Assembly (NCBI RefSeq): GCF_017355165.1
Contig: NZ_JADILK010000008.1
Coordinates: 115,134 to 179,133 of the forward strand
Source: Bacillus sp. SD075
GTDB taxonomy: Bacteria; Bacillota; Bacilli; Bacillales; DSM-1321
Length of the DNA: 64,000 nucleotides
Reading direction: 5' to 3'
Below are positions 25,984 through 35,339 of this stretch, one piece after another. Numbering within the stretch: position 1 is the first letter of the stretch; every line of letters begins with the position of its first letter. The notes beneath the pieces were generated by a model. The model was not told where the DNA came from. It worked only from the letters and a program-made list of their open reading frames with translations, and did no database searches. The position numbers were made by a program, and so were the translations under genes.

Positions 25984-27150
25984 ATGGAAATTCTAATCAC
26001 AACGATTTTCAACTACCCTCATGAAGGAGGGCTATCGAGCCATATCACTACGTTAAAAAAGGGTTTAATGTCGCGGGGCCATACTGTTGACATCTTATCT
26101 TTCTCTCAATTACCACCTTTCAAGAGGAAGATGCTCGCCCAGGCGCCAGGATTCCTATTAAATAAGGTAAAAAAGGGGAGCGGCCAGCTTTTCAATGACC
26201 GGCAACGCCAAAAATTATTGGCTTCATCTATTAAAGCCTTGAAAAAGAACTATGATGTCATTAATGCTCAAGACATTTTCGCAACGCTTGCCTCCATCGA
26301 ATCCGGGATACCAACGGTGCAAACCGTCCATGGGTATTATTCATTCGAGGCAGTCAGCAGGGGCGCCCTTCTTCCGGATAGTGAAGAAGATTTGATCATT
26401 CGCGGGCTGGAAAGAAAGGCTTATCAGTCAGCTGCAAAAGTCGTGACGGTCGATCAAAGGATCAAAGACTATATAAATCATTGGGCGCATATAGAGGCGG
26501 ATACGATCAAGAACTTCATTGACGTGTCTGCTTTCAAACCGGAAATGGCAAAGCGGGAGCAAACTCGCCGGGTCTTTCAAATCCCCCTACATAAAAAGAT
26601 GCTTTTCGTTCCGAGAAGAATGACGGAAAAGAACGGTGTCATCTACCCGCTCCTTGCTCTGCCGGAGGTGCTGGAAAACCATCCTGAAACGGTATTGGTC
26701 TATGCAGGTACAGGAGAACAGCGAAGCCGGCTTGAAGACACCGCAGCTAGGCTCAAAATATCCGATTCCGTGCATTTTCTTGGTTCAGTGCCGTTCGAGG
26801 AAATGCATAACCTCTATGAAGCATCGGACATCGTACTCATCCCAAGCGTTCATTCCCACGGGGTGGAAGAAGCTACTTCCATTTCTGCATTAGAAGCGAT
26901 GAGTTGCCGCTCACCCGTCATTGCAAGCGCGATTGGGGGTTTAAAGGAGATTCTCATTGATGGAGAAGATGGTCTGTTAGTAGAGGAAAAAAATAAAGAA
27001 GCACTTGCACAAGCCATCTCCATTCTGCTTAATGACACTAAATATGCAACAAAGTTAGCTGCGAAAGCAAGATATAAAATGGAAAGTGAATACTCCCATC
27101 TTACTGCTGCCGAGCGCTTTGAGAAAGCTTATGATGAAGTGCTAAACTAA
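25984..27150 (+). CDS. Family 4 glycosyltransferase
   Basis: A 388-aa GT-B glycosyltransferase. ILITTIFNYPHEGGLSSHI is a typical GT4 N-terminal start. Then come VQTVHGYYSFEAVSRGAL, MLFVPRRMTEKNGVIYPLLA, VHFLGSVPFEEMHNLYEASD and VEEATSISALEAMSCRSPVI, the last with the donor-site glutamates. It is the third gene of the Wzy-MurJ-GT unit, 25 nt after murJ, with AGAAGGAG before the ATG. It probably assembles the repeat unit handled by its neighbours. The sugar is unknown. Confidence 0.9.
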   Translation: MEILITTIFNYPHEGGLSSHITTLKKGLMSRGHTVDILSFSQLPPFKRKMLAQAPGFLLNKVKKGSGQLFNDRQRQKLLASSIKALKKNYDVINAQDIFATLASIESGIPTVQTVHGYYSFEAVSRGALLPDSEEDLIIRGLERKAYQSAAKVVTVDQRIKDYINHWAHIEADTIKNFIDVSAFKPEMAKREQTRRVFQIPLHKKMLFVPRRMTEKNGVIYPLLALPEVLENHPETVLVYAGTGEQRSRLEDTAARLKISDSVHFLGSVPFEEMHNLYEASDIVLIPSVHSHGVEEATSISALEAMSCRSPVIASAIGGLKEILIDGEDGLLVEEKNKEALAQAISILLNDTKYATKLAAKARYKMESEYSHLTAAERFEKAYDEVLN

Positions 27151-27155
27151 AAAAA

Positions 27156-27178
27156 GCAGACCCGAAACCCGGGTCTGC
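27156..27178 (+). terminator. Terminator of the Wzy-MurJ-GT operon
   Basis: GCAGACCCG/CGGGTCTGC stem directly after the stop codon. There is no long T run on the plus strand (CACAGT follows); the A run on its left would serve the minus strand. It is 21 of 23 bases identical to the hairpin at 27379-27401. Confidence 0.7.
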
Positions 27179-27220
27179 ACAGTATAGACAAAAAGAGTTC
27201 CATCTAAATTTTAATACATA

Positions 27221-27349
27221 GTTGATTGGAACGGAAGGTACGGGACTCCTGCGGGAAAAGCGTGGCCAGGGGAGACCCCGTAGGCGAAAAGGCGCCGAGA
27301 AGGCTCCCGGACCGCCCGCGGAAAGCGAGTGCCTGGAGTGGAAATCAAC
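27221..27349. repeat. Dispersed GC-rich structured repeat, copy B
   Basis: A 129-bp element in inverted orientation to copy A (4606-4733), bounded by GTTGATT and AATCAAC. It shares GACTCCTGCGGGA, GGGGAGACCCCG, GGCGCCGAGAAGGCTCC and CCCGCGGAAAGCGAGT. It is flanked by two near-identical terminator hairpins, so it seems to have been inserted between, or along with a duplication of, a bidirectional terminator. Confidence 0.85.
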
Positions 27350-27378
27350 GTTCTAATTGTACAAACCCCTAAAAAAAA

Positions 27379-27401
27379 GCAGACCCGAGGCCCGGGTCTG
27401 C
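27379..27401 (-). terminator. Terminator of tagG-tagH side
   Basis: GCAGACCCGAGGCCCGGGTCTGC hairpin followed on the minus strand by eight T, directly after the tagH stop codon. Confidence 0.9.
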
Positions 27402-27409
27402 TTTTGATA

Positions 27410-28207
27410 TCATACCAGTGCGGAACTACGCCTTTTCATTTGTTCTTCACGGTATTTTTTCTGTTCTTGTTTAGACATGGCGTTATATTCTTTTAAGAAT
27501 GCTTCATATTTCGGCATTACTTCGTTCATGGCACCATATGCCTTTAATTCTCCATATTCAAGCCATAAAGCCTTTTGGCAAAACTTCTTCATCTGACCGA
27601 CTGAATGGCTGACAAAGAACATCGTTTTGCCCTTCGTCTTAAATTCGTTCATCTTCTCTAAACATTTTTCAGCAAAGTTTTTATCCCCGACAGATAAGGC
27701 TTCATCAATAATCAGGATATCTGGATCGATATGCACGGAAATGGAAAAACCAAGCCTGGATTTCATGCCGCTTGAGTAAGATTTCACCGGTTGGTCAATG
27801 AACTTGCCAAGTTCTGAAAACTCAATGATCTCAGGCTCAAGTTCTTTGATCCGATTTTTATCGAATCCAAGCATCAGCATTTTCAGCTCGATGTTTTCTC
27901 TACCCGTCAACTGATTATTCAGACCCGATGAAACGGCAATCAAAGCCGTCTTCCCGTTTGTTTGGACATTTCCGTCCGTAGGCGGGATTATGCCTGCAAT
28001 AATATTGGACAATGTGGATTTACCTGATCCGTTGACACCGACAAATCCTATTACATCGCCCTTTTCTGCTTCAAAACTTACATTCCTCAGAGCAAAATAC
28101 TCTTCCCCATAGCTTTTGGGCAAAAGGAGATCCAATAATTTTTCCGAGTTTTTATTATATAATTTATATTTTTTCGTTACATCTTTGACTATTACCGATT
28201 TTTCCAA
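27410..28207 (-). CDS. tagH: Teichoic acid export ATPase TagH, short form
   Basis: A 265-aa ABC ATPase of the polysaccharide/teichoic acid exporter group. Walker A is FVGVNGSGKSTLSNIIAG, the signature is VKSYSSGMKSRLGFS, Walker B is ILIIDEALSVGD and the H-loop is FFVSHSV. It forms the exporter with TagG, 17 nt upstream. B. subtilis TagH is about twice as long because of a C-terminal extension; here only the ATPase domain and a short basic tail exist. The start is TTG 28207 after GGAAGTGAGA. Confidence 0.93.
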   Translation of the reverse strand: MEKSVIVKDVTKKYKLYNKNSEKLLDLLLPKSYGEEYFALRNVSFEAEKGDVIGFVGVNGSGKSTLSNIIAGIIPPTDGNVQTNGKTALIAVSSGLNNQLTGRENIELKMLMLGFDKNRIKELEPEIIEFSELGKFIDQPVKSYSSGMKSRLGFSISVHIDPDILIIDEALSVGDKNFAEKCLEKMNEFKTKGKTMFFVSHSVGQMKKFCQKALWLEYGELKAYGAMNEVMPKYEAFLKEYNAMSKQEQKKYREEQMKRRSSALV

Positions 28208-28224
28208 CTTTTCTCACTTCCAGT

Positions 28225-29022
28225 TTACTTAAAGTCAACAAAGCGATCTCTAAACCTGACATGCAGCGAGGAACCTATCAAAAACAAGATGATAATGACT
28301 GCCCAGAAATAAAGGGTATACTCCCAATGCTCTATCAGATACCATGATTCCCCCAACAATGAAGCTCGATACCCCTCCACGATATAATATAGTGGATTCA
28401 GCTTCATGATATTGACTATGATAGGATGCTCCTTAGCATCCATTACCCAAAGGATTGGTGTTAAATAAAACAAGACTTTCATTAAGGACAAGATTATATT
28501 ATGAACGTCACGAATAATGGTTGATAATGTTGAAGAGATTAAGCCAAATGAAAATAACAGCGCAACCGTCGCGGCAACATAATATGGCAGCTGTATGATA
28601 TAAACTGTTGGGAGATATCCAGTAAAACCTAATAGGATGATGATGACTCCCAGCAGCATGAGATGCTGATACAACTTAGCAAAGATGACATACGAAGGAA
28701 TGACACTCATCGGAAAACTCATCTTGGATACCATATTCAGTCGGGAATAGATGGATTTGGACGTTTGGGTTATTGAAGGATTCACAAAAAACCAGACAAC
28801 GATCCCTGCCATCAGCCATGGAAGGAAATCTTCACCGCGGTTTAAGATTATAAATCCGAACACAAACCAATAAATGGCAATCTGTATCATCGGATTGATG
28901 ATTTCCCATAGGATGCCCAGGTAGTTATTGCTGTTGGCACTTTTCATCTCATAAACAGATAAACGCCTTACCAAATAAAAATTATTGATTTGTTCTTTTA
29001 AAACGGTCAAAGCTGAACTCAT
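28225..29022 (-). CDS. tagG: Teichoic acid export permease TagG
   Basis: A 265-aa ABC-2 type permease with six membrane segments. It exports finished lipid-linked teichoic acid with TagH. NYLGILWEIINPMIQIAIYW is the family N-terminal signature, and LSTIIRDVHNIILSLMKVLF with YLTPILWVMDA...NPLYYIVEGYR is the central part. It follows the CDP-glycerol polymerase-like gene by 3 nt, so polymer synthesis and export genes are co-transcribed. Confidence 0.95.
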   Translation of the reverse strand: MSSALTVLKEQINNFYLVRRLSVYEMKSANSNNYLGILWEIINPMIQIAIYWFVFGFIILNRGEDFLPWLMAGIVVWFFVNPSITQTSKSIYSRLNMVSKMSFPMSVIPSYVIFAKLYQHLMLLGVIIILLGFTGYLPTVYIIQLPYYVAATVALLFSFGLISSTLSTIIRDVHNIILSLMKVLFYLTPILWVMDAKEHPIIVNIMKLNPLYYIVEGYRASLLGESWYLIEHWEYTLYFWAVIIILFLIGSSLHVRFRDRFVDFK

Positions 29023-29025
29023 AAA

Positions 29026-30258
29026 TTACACGGACCTTCCTAAAAACACTTTTTCTACGACACGGCGTGAAGCCTGGCCATCCTCGAGTGCACAAAACCG
29101 CGCGTGAAAATGATTGATATCATTGGTATTTTCATATTTCATCGTCTTGATACTATCAATGACCGCATCAGATGTTTTAACTAACAAACCAGGTGCATTC
29201 TTTTCAAAATCAAAGTAAAACCCGCGAAGCTTATCCCTGTAATTTTCAATGTCATATACATAGAAAAGCATCGGACGCTGTAAATTTGCGTAATCAAAGA
29301 ATACGGATGAATAATCAGTTATTAATAAATCTGAAATAAGATACAAATGACTAATATCTTCGTAACTGGATAAATCGTAGGCGAATCCTTGATACGCCGA
29401 TAAATCCAAGTTCTCAGAAACCAAATAATGCAGACGGAGCAAAATGATATACTCCTCCCCCAATTCCTGTTTCATTCGATCCAGATCCAGTTTTATTTCA
29501 AACTTATATTTTCCCTTGCTATAAAACTCATCGTCTCTCCAAGTCGGGGCATATAAAACGATCCTTTTCTCTATTGGTATACCCAACTTCTGTTTCAATG
29601 AGTCGATTGTATCACGATTATTCCCATTGTAAAGTATATCATTGCGGGGATAACCGGTTTCGAGAATTTTAGAAGGAGCAACATTGAAGGCACGGGCAAA
29701 AATTTCACTTGAATAAGCGTTCGGTGAAATTAAATAGTCCCATTTACTTGATTCGGCATGGAAATTTTCCTTATATTTATCCGTCGTTGTTCCAGGCATA
29801 TGAACTTCATTCATATCCGCCGCAAGTTTCTTTAATGGAGTACCATGCCACGTTTGCAAATAGATCGTGTGCTTCGGCTTCGGAATCCAAAGCGGGAGCC
29901 TGCTGTTCGTTACCCAATAATGGGCTCTTGTCATTTTGAGCAGCCAACTAAATGAAAAACGATTGAGATAAGGGATGCCTGCCTCCTCGAAATGCGCTGT
30001 ATACCTTTTATCTACGCTCCAATACATTTTATATTCAGGATGGTTACTCTGCAAGTATTCATAAATCGCACGGGGATTGCAGCTATACTGCTTACCCAAA
30101 AAGCTCTCAAAAATAACAAGCTTCCGGTCCACTGGCAATACTGTGCCCGCCAATGCAAAAGCCATTTTATATCCTCTTAAAAAAATTGCTTTAGCCTTAT
30201 CTTTAACAAGCGATAGAAAGGAAGGTCTCTTTGAGGTTTGTATTTTATCATTTGACAT
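29026..30258 (-). CDS. CDP-glycerol glycerophosphotransferase, TagF/TagB family
   Basis: A 410-aa enzyme with one Glyphos_transf domain (PF04464), which transfers glycerol-phosphate from CDP-glycerol to a growing teichoic acid chain at the cytoplasmic membrane face. Key motifs: YLQTWHGTPLKKLAADM (catalytic-region His), YLISPNAYSSEIFARAF, ETGYPRNDILY, VLYAPTWRDDE and LLITDYSSVFFDYANL. It lacks the long N-terminal region of B. subtilis TagF, so whether it primes, elongates or is a TagB-like primase is open. It lies just before tagG. Confidence 0.9.
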   Translation of the reverse strand: MSNDKIQTSKRPSFLSLVKDKAKAIFLRGYKMAFALAGTVLPVDRKLVIFESFLGKQYSCNPRAIYEYLQSNHPEYKMYWSVDKRYTAHFEEAGIPYLNRFSFSWLLKMTRAHYWVTNSRLPLWIPKPKHTIYLQTWHGTPLKKLAADMNEVHMPGTTTDKYKENFHAESSKWDYLISPNAYSSEIFARAFNVAPSKILETGYPRNDILYNGNNRDTIDSLKQKLGIPIEKRIVLYAPTWRDDEFYSKGKYKFEIKLDLDRMKQELGEEYIILLRLHYLVSENLDLSAYQGFAYDLSSYEDISHLYLISDLLITDYSSVFFDYANLQRPMLFYVYDIENYRDKLRGFYFDFEKNAPGLLVKTSDAVIDSIKTMKYENTNDINHFHARFCALEDGQASRRVVEKVFLGRSV

Positions 30259-30370
30259 ATCCGATCTCCCTTTTTATTGATTAATGATATTGGAACCATG
30301 CTAATAAACCGAATTAAAAATAAGCTCGCCCAATAGAAGGGAGAGCTTATTTTTGGTGTACTTCTAACAG

Positions 30371-31909
30371 CTACTCCAAAGACTTTATTGCCAGTCCCAA
30401 ATTATTTGCCACTGTTGTATAAAACTCCACATTTTTCTTATTATACGTCATCTTATTTTTCAGGATCCTTTTAACATTCACCAATTGATAATCATTGTAG
30501 CGAATGAACACCGTAAATAATGACTTTTCCATTTTATCAATTTCATCTAACGAAACAGTAAAATGACCTCTATTACCTTCTATCTGAATTCCGCAATTGA
30601 TTTCATTGTCAATTCTTGTTCGATCACGTATCAATACAGAATCTATGTTGTCTATATCATCACCATAAATCTCAAAACTTTGATGGTAGACATTATCCAT
30701 AATATAAGAATCCAATGCACGGGCAAGCATTGGTATCCTTACGTAGCGATATTCACCTTCCAGAAATGGAAGTTCATAATAAGGTAAACCATCTTTAATA
30801 TAATATCTTTTATTGGAATCTCGCTTTAACCATTCAAACAACTTTACGAAATCATCCATACGATCCTCCATGAATAATTCAAGTGCCAATTTATAAATAG
30901 GTACTTGAAATTCATTCTTGAAGTCATATGACAAGTTTTTCGCAGTTTCGACAGCTTCACCTAATATTTTAATAAAATCTTCTTTATTCTTGGATTTCAC
31001 AAAGGTTTGACTGTCGAACGTTTTTACAATATCGTACTCATAAATCCGGTTAAGAGCCGCCTTTTTCAATTCAATTGCAATATCCTTGGATTGAATATAC
31101 TTTATTATGTCAACATCCGCTTTTCTTTTGTCCAACACATTCGTAACACGTGTTAAAGAAGAGGAGTTTTCCGAAGTTCTATTGACATAATAAATAGGTT
31201 TTGTAGTAGTCGATACTGCTCTAACTATAAAGAAAACATCTGTAAAAAACCATTTATCTTCACCGAATTTCATATTTGGAAAACCAATTTCATTTTCTTT
31301 AACCATTGGCAGATCCATCATCCTGGCCGTTGGACCCATATGATAAAAAAAGTGCGGAACATCCAATGGGCTGATGCTTCTTCTTTCTTTAATGGAAGCA
31401 AACTCACCGATAACACTCTCTGACTCCGATTCGACTTTTACCGTTTTGCCCACTACATAATCATCACCGGTTTCCTCCAGGATGTTATATAGGCTCTCCA
31501 GTCCATCATGGGCAAGCCAGTCATCCGCGTCTAAAAAAGTTATATATTTGGATGTTCCCAATTCTATTCCAATGTTTCTGGGGGTCCCAGGTGATCCATT
31601 AGTTTCCTGAAGGGTAACTGAACAGATATTTTTATATTTAGCTGTATACTCTTGAATGATTTTATTGGTGCCATCAGACGAACAATCATCAATGATGATA
31701 TATTCGATCTGATCTATACCCATGGTTTGATTTATTACTGATTCAATCGTTTTTCTGATGAATTTTTCAGCATTGTATACAGCAGTGACAACTGTGACTT
31801 TTTTCCCTTTTCCTAAAAATTTATTTCTTAAGCTTACAGGATTATTTTTTATTGAAATAGTACCGCTCTTTAAAAGTTCCCTCGCCTTTTGACGTACCAT
31901 GAATTTCAT
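30371..31909 (-). CDS. Family 2 glycosyltransferase, teichoic acid decorating type
   Basis: A 512-aa enzyme. The GT-A domain (about residues 35-250) has VTVVTAVYNAEKFIRKTIES, IIIDDCSSDGT, GSPGTPRNIGIELG and the metal-binding FLDADDWLAHDGL. The remaining roughly 250 residues form a separate C-terminal domain, as in S. aureus TarS/TarP-type WTA glycosyltransferases. I infer that it attaches sugar to the teichoic acid; the sugar is unknown. ATG 31909 is used because AAAGGAGAGG precedes it. The open frame to 31942 lacks a site. It lies between two polymerase-like genes on the same strand. Confidence 0.85.
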   Translation of the reverse strand: MKFMVRQKARELLKSGTISIKNNPVSLRNKFLGKGKKVTVVTAVYNAEKFIRKTIESVINQTMGIDQIEYIIIDDCSSDGTNKIIQEYTAKYKNICSVTLQETNGSPGTPRNIGIELGTSKYITFLDADDWLAHDGLESLYNILEETGDDYVVGKTVKVESESESVIGEFASIKERRSISPLDVPHFFYHMGPTARMMDLPMVKENEIGFPNMKFGEDKWFFTDVFFIVRAVSTTTKPIYYVNRTSENSSSLTRVTNVLDKRKADVDIIKYIQSKDIAIELKKAALNRIYEYDIVKTFDSQTFVKSKNKEDFIKILGEAVETAKNLSYDFKNEFQVPIYKLALELFMEDRMDDFVKLFEWLKRDSNKRYYIKDGLPYYELPFLEGEYRYVRIPMLARALDSYIMDNVYHQSFEIYGDDIDNIDSVLIRDRTRIDNEINCGIQIEGNRGHFTVSLDEIDKMEKSLFTVFIRYNDYQLVNVKRILKNKMTYNKKNVEFYTTVANNLGLAIKSLE

Positions 31910-32009
31910 ACGATCCCTCTCCTTTATGACTAGAGGTAACATAGATGATTAGGACCAGGCAGCCAGTTCACCAGTTACTTAAAGGCAACAATACCCTTTA
32001 TTTAAGGGA

Positions 32010-35000
32010 TCAATCATTAAAAAATTTATCCACGATTCTCTGTGTAGCTTTACCATCCTCTATTCCACAATACTTCTCTCTAAATAAACCATACCTCTCT
32101 TTGTATTGCATGTTTATTTCATCCATATTGGTAATAGTATCGATAATCTCCTCAGTTGTTTTTAAAAACGGACCTGGTGCTTCCTTTTCAAAATCCATAT
32201 AGAATCCTCGGATGTTATCTCTGTAATCTTCCAAATCATAAGTGTAGTACAAAATTGGCCGAGCAGTATTAGCAAAATCGAACATCACTGAAGAATAATC
32301 CGTAATCAATATATCAGAAATCAGGTAAAGTTCCTGAATATCTGAATAATTGGATACATTTATCACGAAATCCTCGAATTCACTAGAGATGCTGAGATTA
32401 TTACTTATAACAACATGCATCCTTAACAACAGGATATATTCATCCCCTAGTTCTTCCTTCATTCTTTCCAAATCAAATTTCAGCTCGAAAATAAATTTAT
32501 TGTTTTTCGAAGTTTGATTATCCCGGAATGTAGGAGCATATAAGATGACTTTTTTTCCTTTTGGTATCTTCAATTTCCCCATCACTGACTTGGCAATTAT
32601 TGAAGCATCTTCCCTGTAAAACAAATCATTCCTTGGGTATCCCGTCTCTAATATTTCCCCTTCATATTTGAAGGCACTTCTGAAAGCCTCGGATGCGTAT
32701 GGACTTGGTGATATTAAATAATCCCAAGTTCTCGTCGCACCATGAACTCGATTTAAGTACCCCTCGTCCCTTCCTTGAATATTGTCTATATCAAACAACA
32801 TTTTTTTCAAAGGGGTACCATGCCAAGTCTGAATATATGTCGTTTCCTTCCTTTTGCTTAAATAGGTAGGGAAGTTTTGATTGTTTATCCAATAACCTGC
32901 TTTGGCTAAATAATAATAGTATTCCGGACTTAAGCGCTTTACAAGCTTCGTATTCTTTCCTTTTATCGGTAAATTACCATTATACACCCAAACTTTTTTA
33001 TATTTATTATCCCTTTTGACCAGTTCTTCATAAATATACTTGGGGCTATCCGCAACTTGCTTCCCTATCCCACTTTCAAAAAGAATAAGGTCCCGGTCAA
33101 CCGGGATAAGCCTGGACATAATTTTATAAACCTTTTTCATGACAGGGAAATACATTTCACTTTTCCTAAATCGATTCAAAATGAGTTTTGATATCGGATG
33201 GTTATATAATTTAATTAGTGTATTTTGATCTTTTTCTGCATGTTGAATCACTTCGAATATCCTTGAATTAGAATGGACATCGCGATATTTAATAAAACGG
33301 TTGGCCTTATCTATATACTTTTTCTTCATGACAAAATCAGTATTGGCATATTCGGCTAATACACCTAACAATTCATCCAATTCATCCACGATTTCACCCG
33401 GAAGATCGTTATCCAAATCCAAATGTGACGGCCTTTTCCCTATGAAACGATCTCTATCAAATTGATAGTAAATAACCGGTTTATGCAGGAAACTAAAGTC
33501 AAAGGCTACACTTGAATAGTCCGTAATCATAATCGCACTTTCCTTAATTAATCTTTGGACATCCACTTCGCCCTGACTAATCACCCGAACTGGAGCATCC
33601 TTAAAATAAGACGTGAATTTCTGCATATTGGGGTGAAGGCAAAAAATGATTTCAAACCCATTGTCTTTAGATAACTCATGTAAAACCGGATGATTCACTA
33701 ATTTCTGATACCTTTCAAAATAATCGCTTTCCAAAAATATTTCATCGGATGTGATCCAATCTCTCCATGTTGGAATGATCAATAATTGCCGCTTTGTTAA
33801 AACATCATCCTTAAACAGGGAATCGAACCTAGAAAGTCCGGTTGTGAATACTTCCTTTTCGCTGTACCCAAAATCAGTTACTATCATATCCTTTTCGAAG
33901 TCTGAGCTTACTAGGAAAACATCCGTACTAAAACCGGAAACTGCATTTTTTCCGTAGTTTGCCACCATATTTTTAGTGCCCATTACACCATGTTGGAGAA
34001 ATACCTTAACTCCCTTAACGCGATTTTTAAATTCAGATGTTCTTAAAGGATATAAATAATCCGGATGATGTGATGAAATGATACGTGTCGATTCCATGGT
34101 CTTTTTAATATGATCCTTTGACTTGAAATAAAGTATATTCCCAAAGGGCTCGACATTCTTGGCTTCCACGGAATTTTCTTCTATTACATAATACACTTCT
34201 TTTTCAGGGTGATTTTCCCTCATATATTTAAAAAAGTGATATCCGGTATCCTGGGCTTTATACGTTCTTTCACCAATTAGCCAGACATCCTTTTTCTTTT
34301 TAAATAAAGTCAAAAATCGCCTCCACCCCATCATCCTGTTTAAATATCGATAACTTTCTGTGGAGAAGTTAAACACTTCCAAAGATAAATTGGATGCTTT
34401 AAACGTATAATATGGATTGATGATAGCAACTCCATTATTTGAGCTGACATCTGTCTTTTTAGTAAATAATTTCGTTCTGGTGGTTGGTCTTCCGACGCGT
34501 ACCATTTTCGGCTCTTCCTGATCATGTAACTGTAATTTCATGTAAATGTCATAAACATCATCTTCCAAATCCGCACTGACTAATTGCGCTAAGTCCAATT
34601 TCAAATCATATATATAACGATTCAGTCCATATTTCTTAATATTCATCTCCTTATTATGAATAAAAGATATATTTGCCTGATATTCATTGTCACTTTGTCT
34701 TCCCTTTACTAGGGCCTCACCTTTTACGATCGTTGAATGTTTGGTGAAAATTTGACCATTAATTTGCATGGTCTTCGATTTGTTTTTGATTTTTTCAATT
34801 TGAGACTTAACCTGAACTTTAGGGACTGTATTGTAGTAAAGAGACAAATTCCCTTTATTCGTTATAGAGAATATGCATTGTTTATCTTCATAGTTGTACA
34901 TACTCAAATTGTTTATGCGTGTTTCCTGAAAGCGCCCTAGACGAATTGGGTATTCGATATGAACCTGTTCGTTCACATCTACATATTCAGCTTTATGTTC

Positions 35001-35339
35001 GATACTAAGTAATGTTTTTTTGCTCAGCTTTTCAACCGGAACGGAAACCTTTATATAACAATCATAAACAGTCGGTTCATCCTCTTCTAATTTCCGCATT
35101 AAATCTTTCATATCTACATTAAACTCAAATTTGGATAAGCTCGCTGATTCAGCTAGTATTATTTTTTGATCGTCATTTTCCCTAGAATATAGCCATAGTT
35201 CTTTTGCGCAATAATGTTCTATTGAAAATTCCCCTTTTATCAATAGCTTGTTTTCCTCTTGCGCAATGGTCAGAACTTGTTTCAGCTTAATTTTAGGAGT
35301 TTTTTTTGCTTTCCTTTTTCCAAGAAGCTTTTTAATCAT
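32010..35339 (-). CDS. Tandem-domain CDP-glycerol glycerophosphotransferase, 1109 aa
   Basis: A very long TagF-family protein with two catalytic domains. An N-terminal region (about 1-330) without catalytic motifs resembles the beta-rich/linker parts of some large teichoic acid synthases. Domain 1 (about 350-700) has VWLIGERTYKAQDTGYHFF, FLQHGVMGTKNMV, IIPTWRDWI and MITDYSSVAFDFSFL. Domain 2 (about 745-1105) has LILFESGIGKQ, YIQTWHGTPLKKMLFDI, ETGYPRNDLFY, LYAPTFRDNQ and LITDYSSVMFDFANT. Domain 2 closely resembles the 410-aa neighbour; domain 1 is more diverged. It could make a polymer with two linkages or units. AGGTGG precedes the ATG. Confidence 0.9.
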   Translation of the reverse strand: MIKKLLGKRKAKKTPKIKLKQVLTIAQEENKLLIKGEFSIEHYCAKELWLYSRENDDQKIILAESASLSKFEFNVDMKDLMRKLEEDEPTVYDCYIKVSVPVEKLSKKTLLSIEHKAEYVDVNEQVHIEYPIRLGRFQETRINNLSMYNYEDKQCIFSITNKGNLSLYYNTVPKVQVKSQIEKIKNKSKTMQINGQIFTKHSTIVKGEALVKGRQSDNEYQANISFIHNKEMNIKKYGLNRYIYDLKLDLAQLVSADLEDDVYDIYMKLQLHDQEEPKMVRVGRPTTRTKLFTKKTDVSSNNGVAIINPYYTFKASNLSLEVFNFSTESYRYLNRMMGWRRFLTLFKKKKDVWLIGERTYKAQDTGYHFFKYMRENHPEKEVYYVIEENSVEAKNVEPFGNILYFKSKDHIKKTMESTRIISSHHPDYLYPLRTSEFKNRVKGVKVFLQHGVMGTKNMVANYGKNAVSGFSTDVFLVSSDFEKDMIVTDFGYSEKEVFTTGLSRFDSLFKDDVLTKRQLLIIPTWRDWITSDEIFLESDYFERYQKLVNHPVLHELSKDNGFEIIFCLHPNMQKFTSYFKDAPVRVISQGEVDVQRLIKESAIMITDYSSVAFDFSFLHKPVIYYQFDRDRFIGKRPSHLDLDNDLPGEIVDELDELLGVLAEYANTDFVMKKKYIDKANRFIKYRDVHSNSRIFEVIQHAEKDQNTLIKLYNHPISKLILNRFRKSEMYFPVMKKVYKIMSRLIPVDRDLILFESGIGKQVADSPKYIYEELVKRDNKYKKVWVYNGNLPIKGKNTKLVKRLSPEYYYYLAKAGYWINNQNFPTYLSKRKETTYIQTWHGTPLKKMLFDIDNIQGRDEGYLNRVHGATRTWDYLISPSPYASEAFRSAFKYEGEILETGYPRNDLFYREDASIIAKSVMGKLKIPKGKKVILYAPTFRDNQTSKNNKFIFELKFDLERMKEELGDEYILLLRMHVVISNNLSISSEFEDFVINVSNYSDIQELYLISDILITDYSSVMFDFANTARPILYYTYDLEDYRDNIRGFYMDFEKEAPGPFLKTTEEIIDTITNMDEINMQYKERYGLFREKYCGIEDGKATQRIVDKFFND

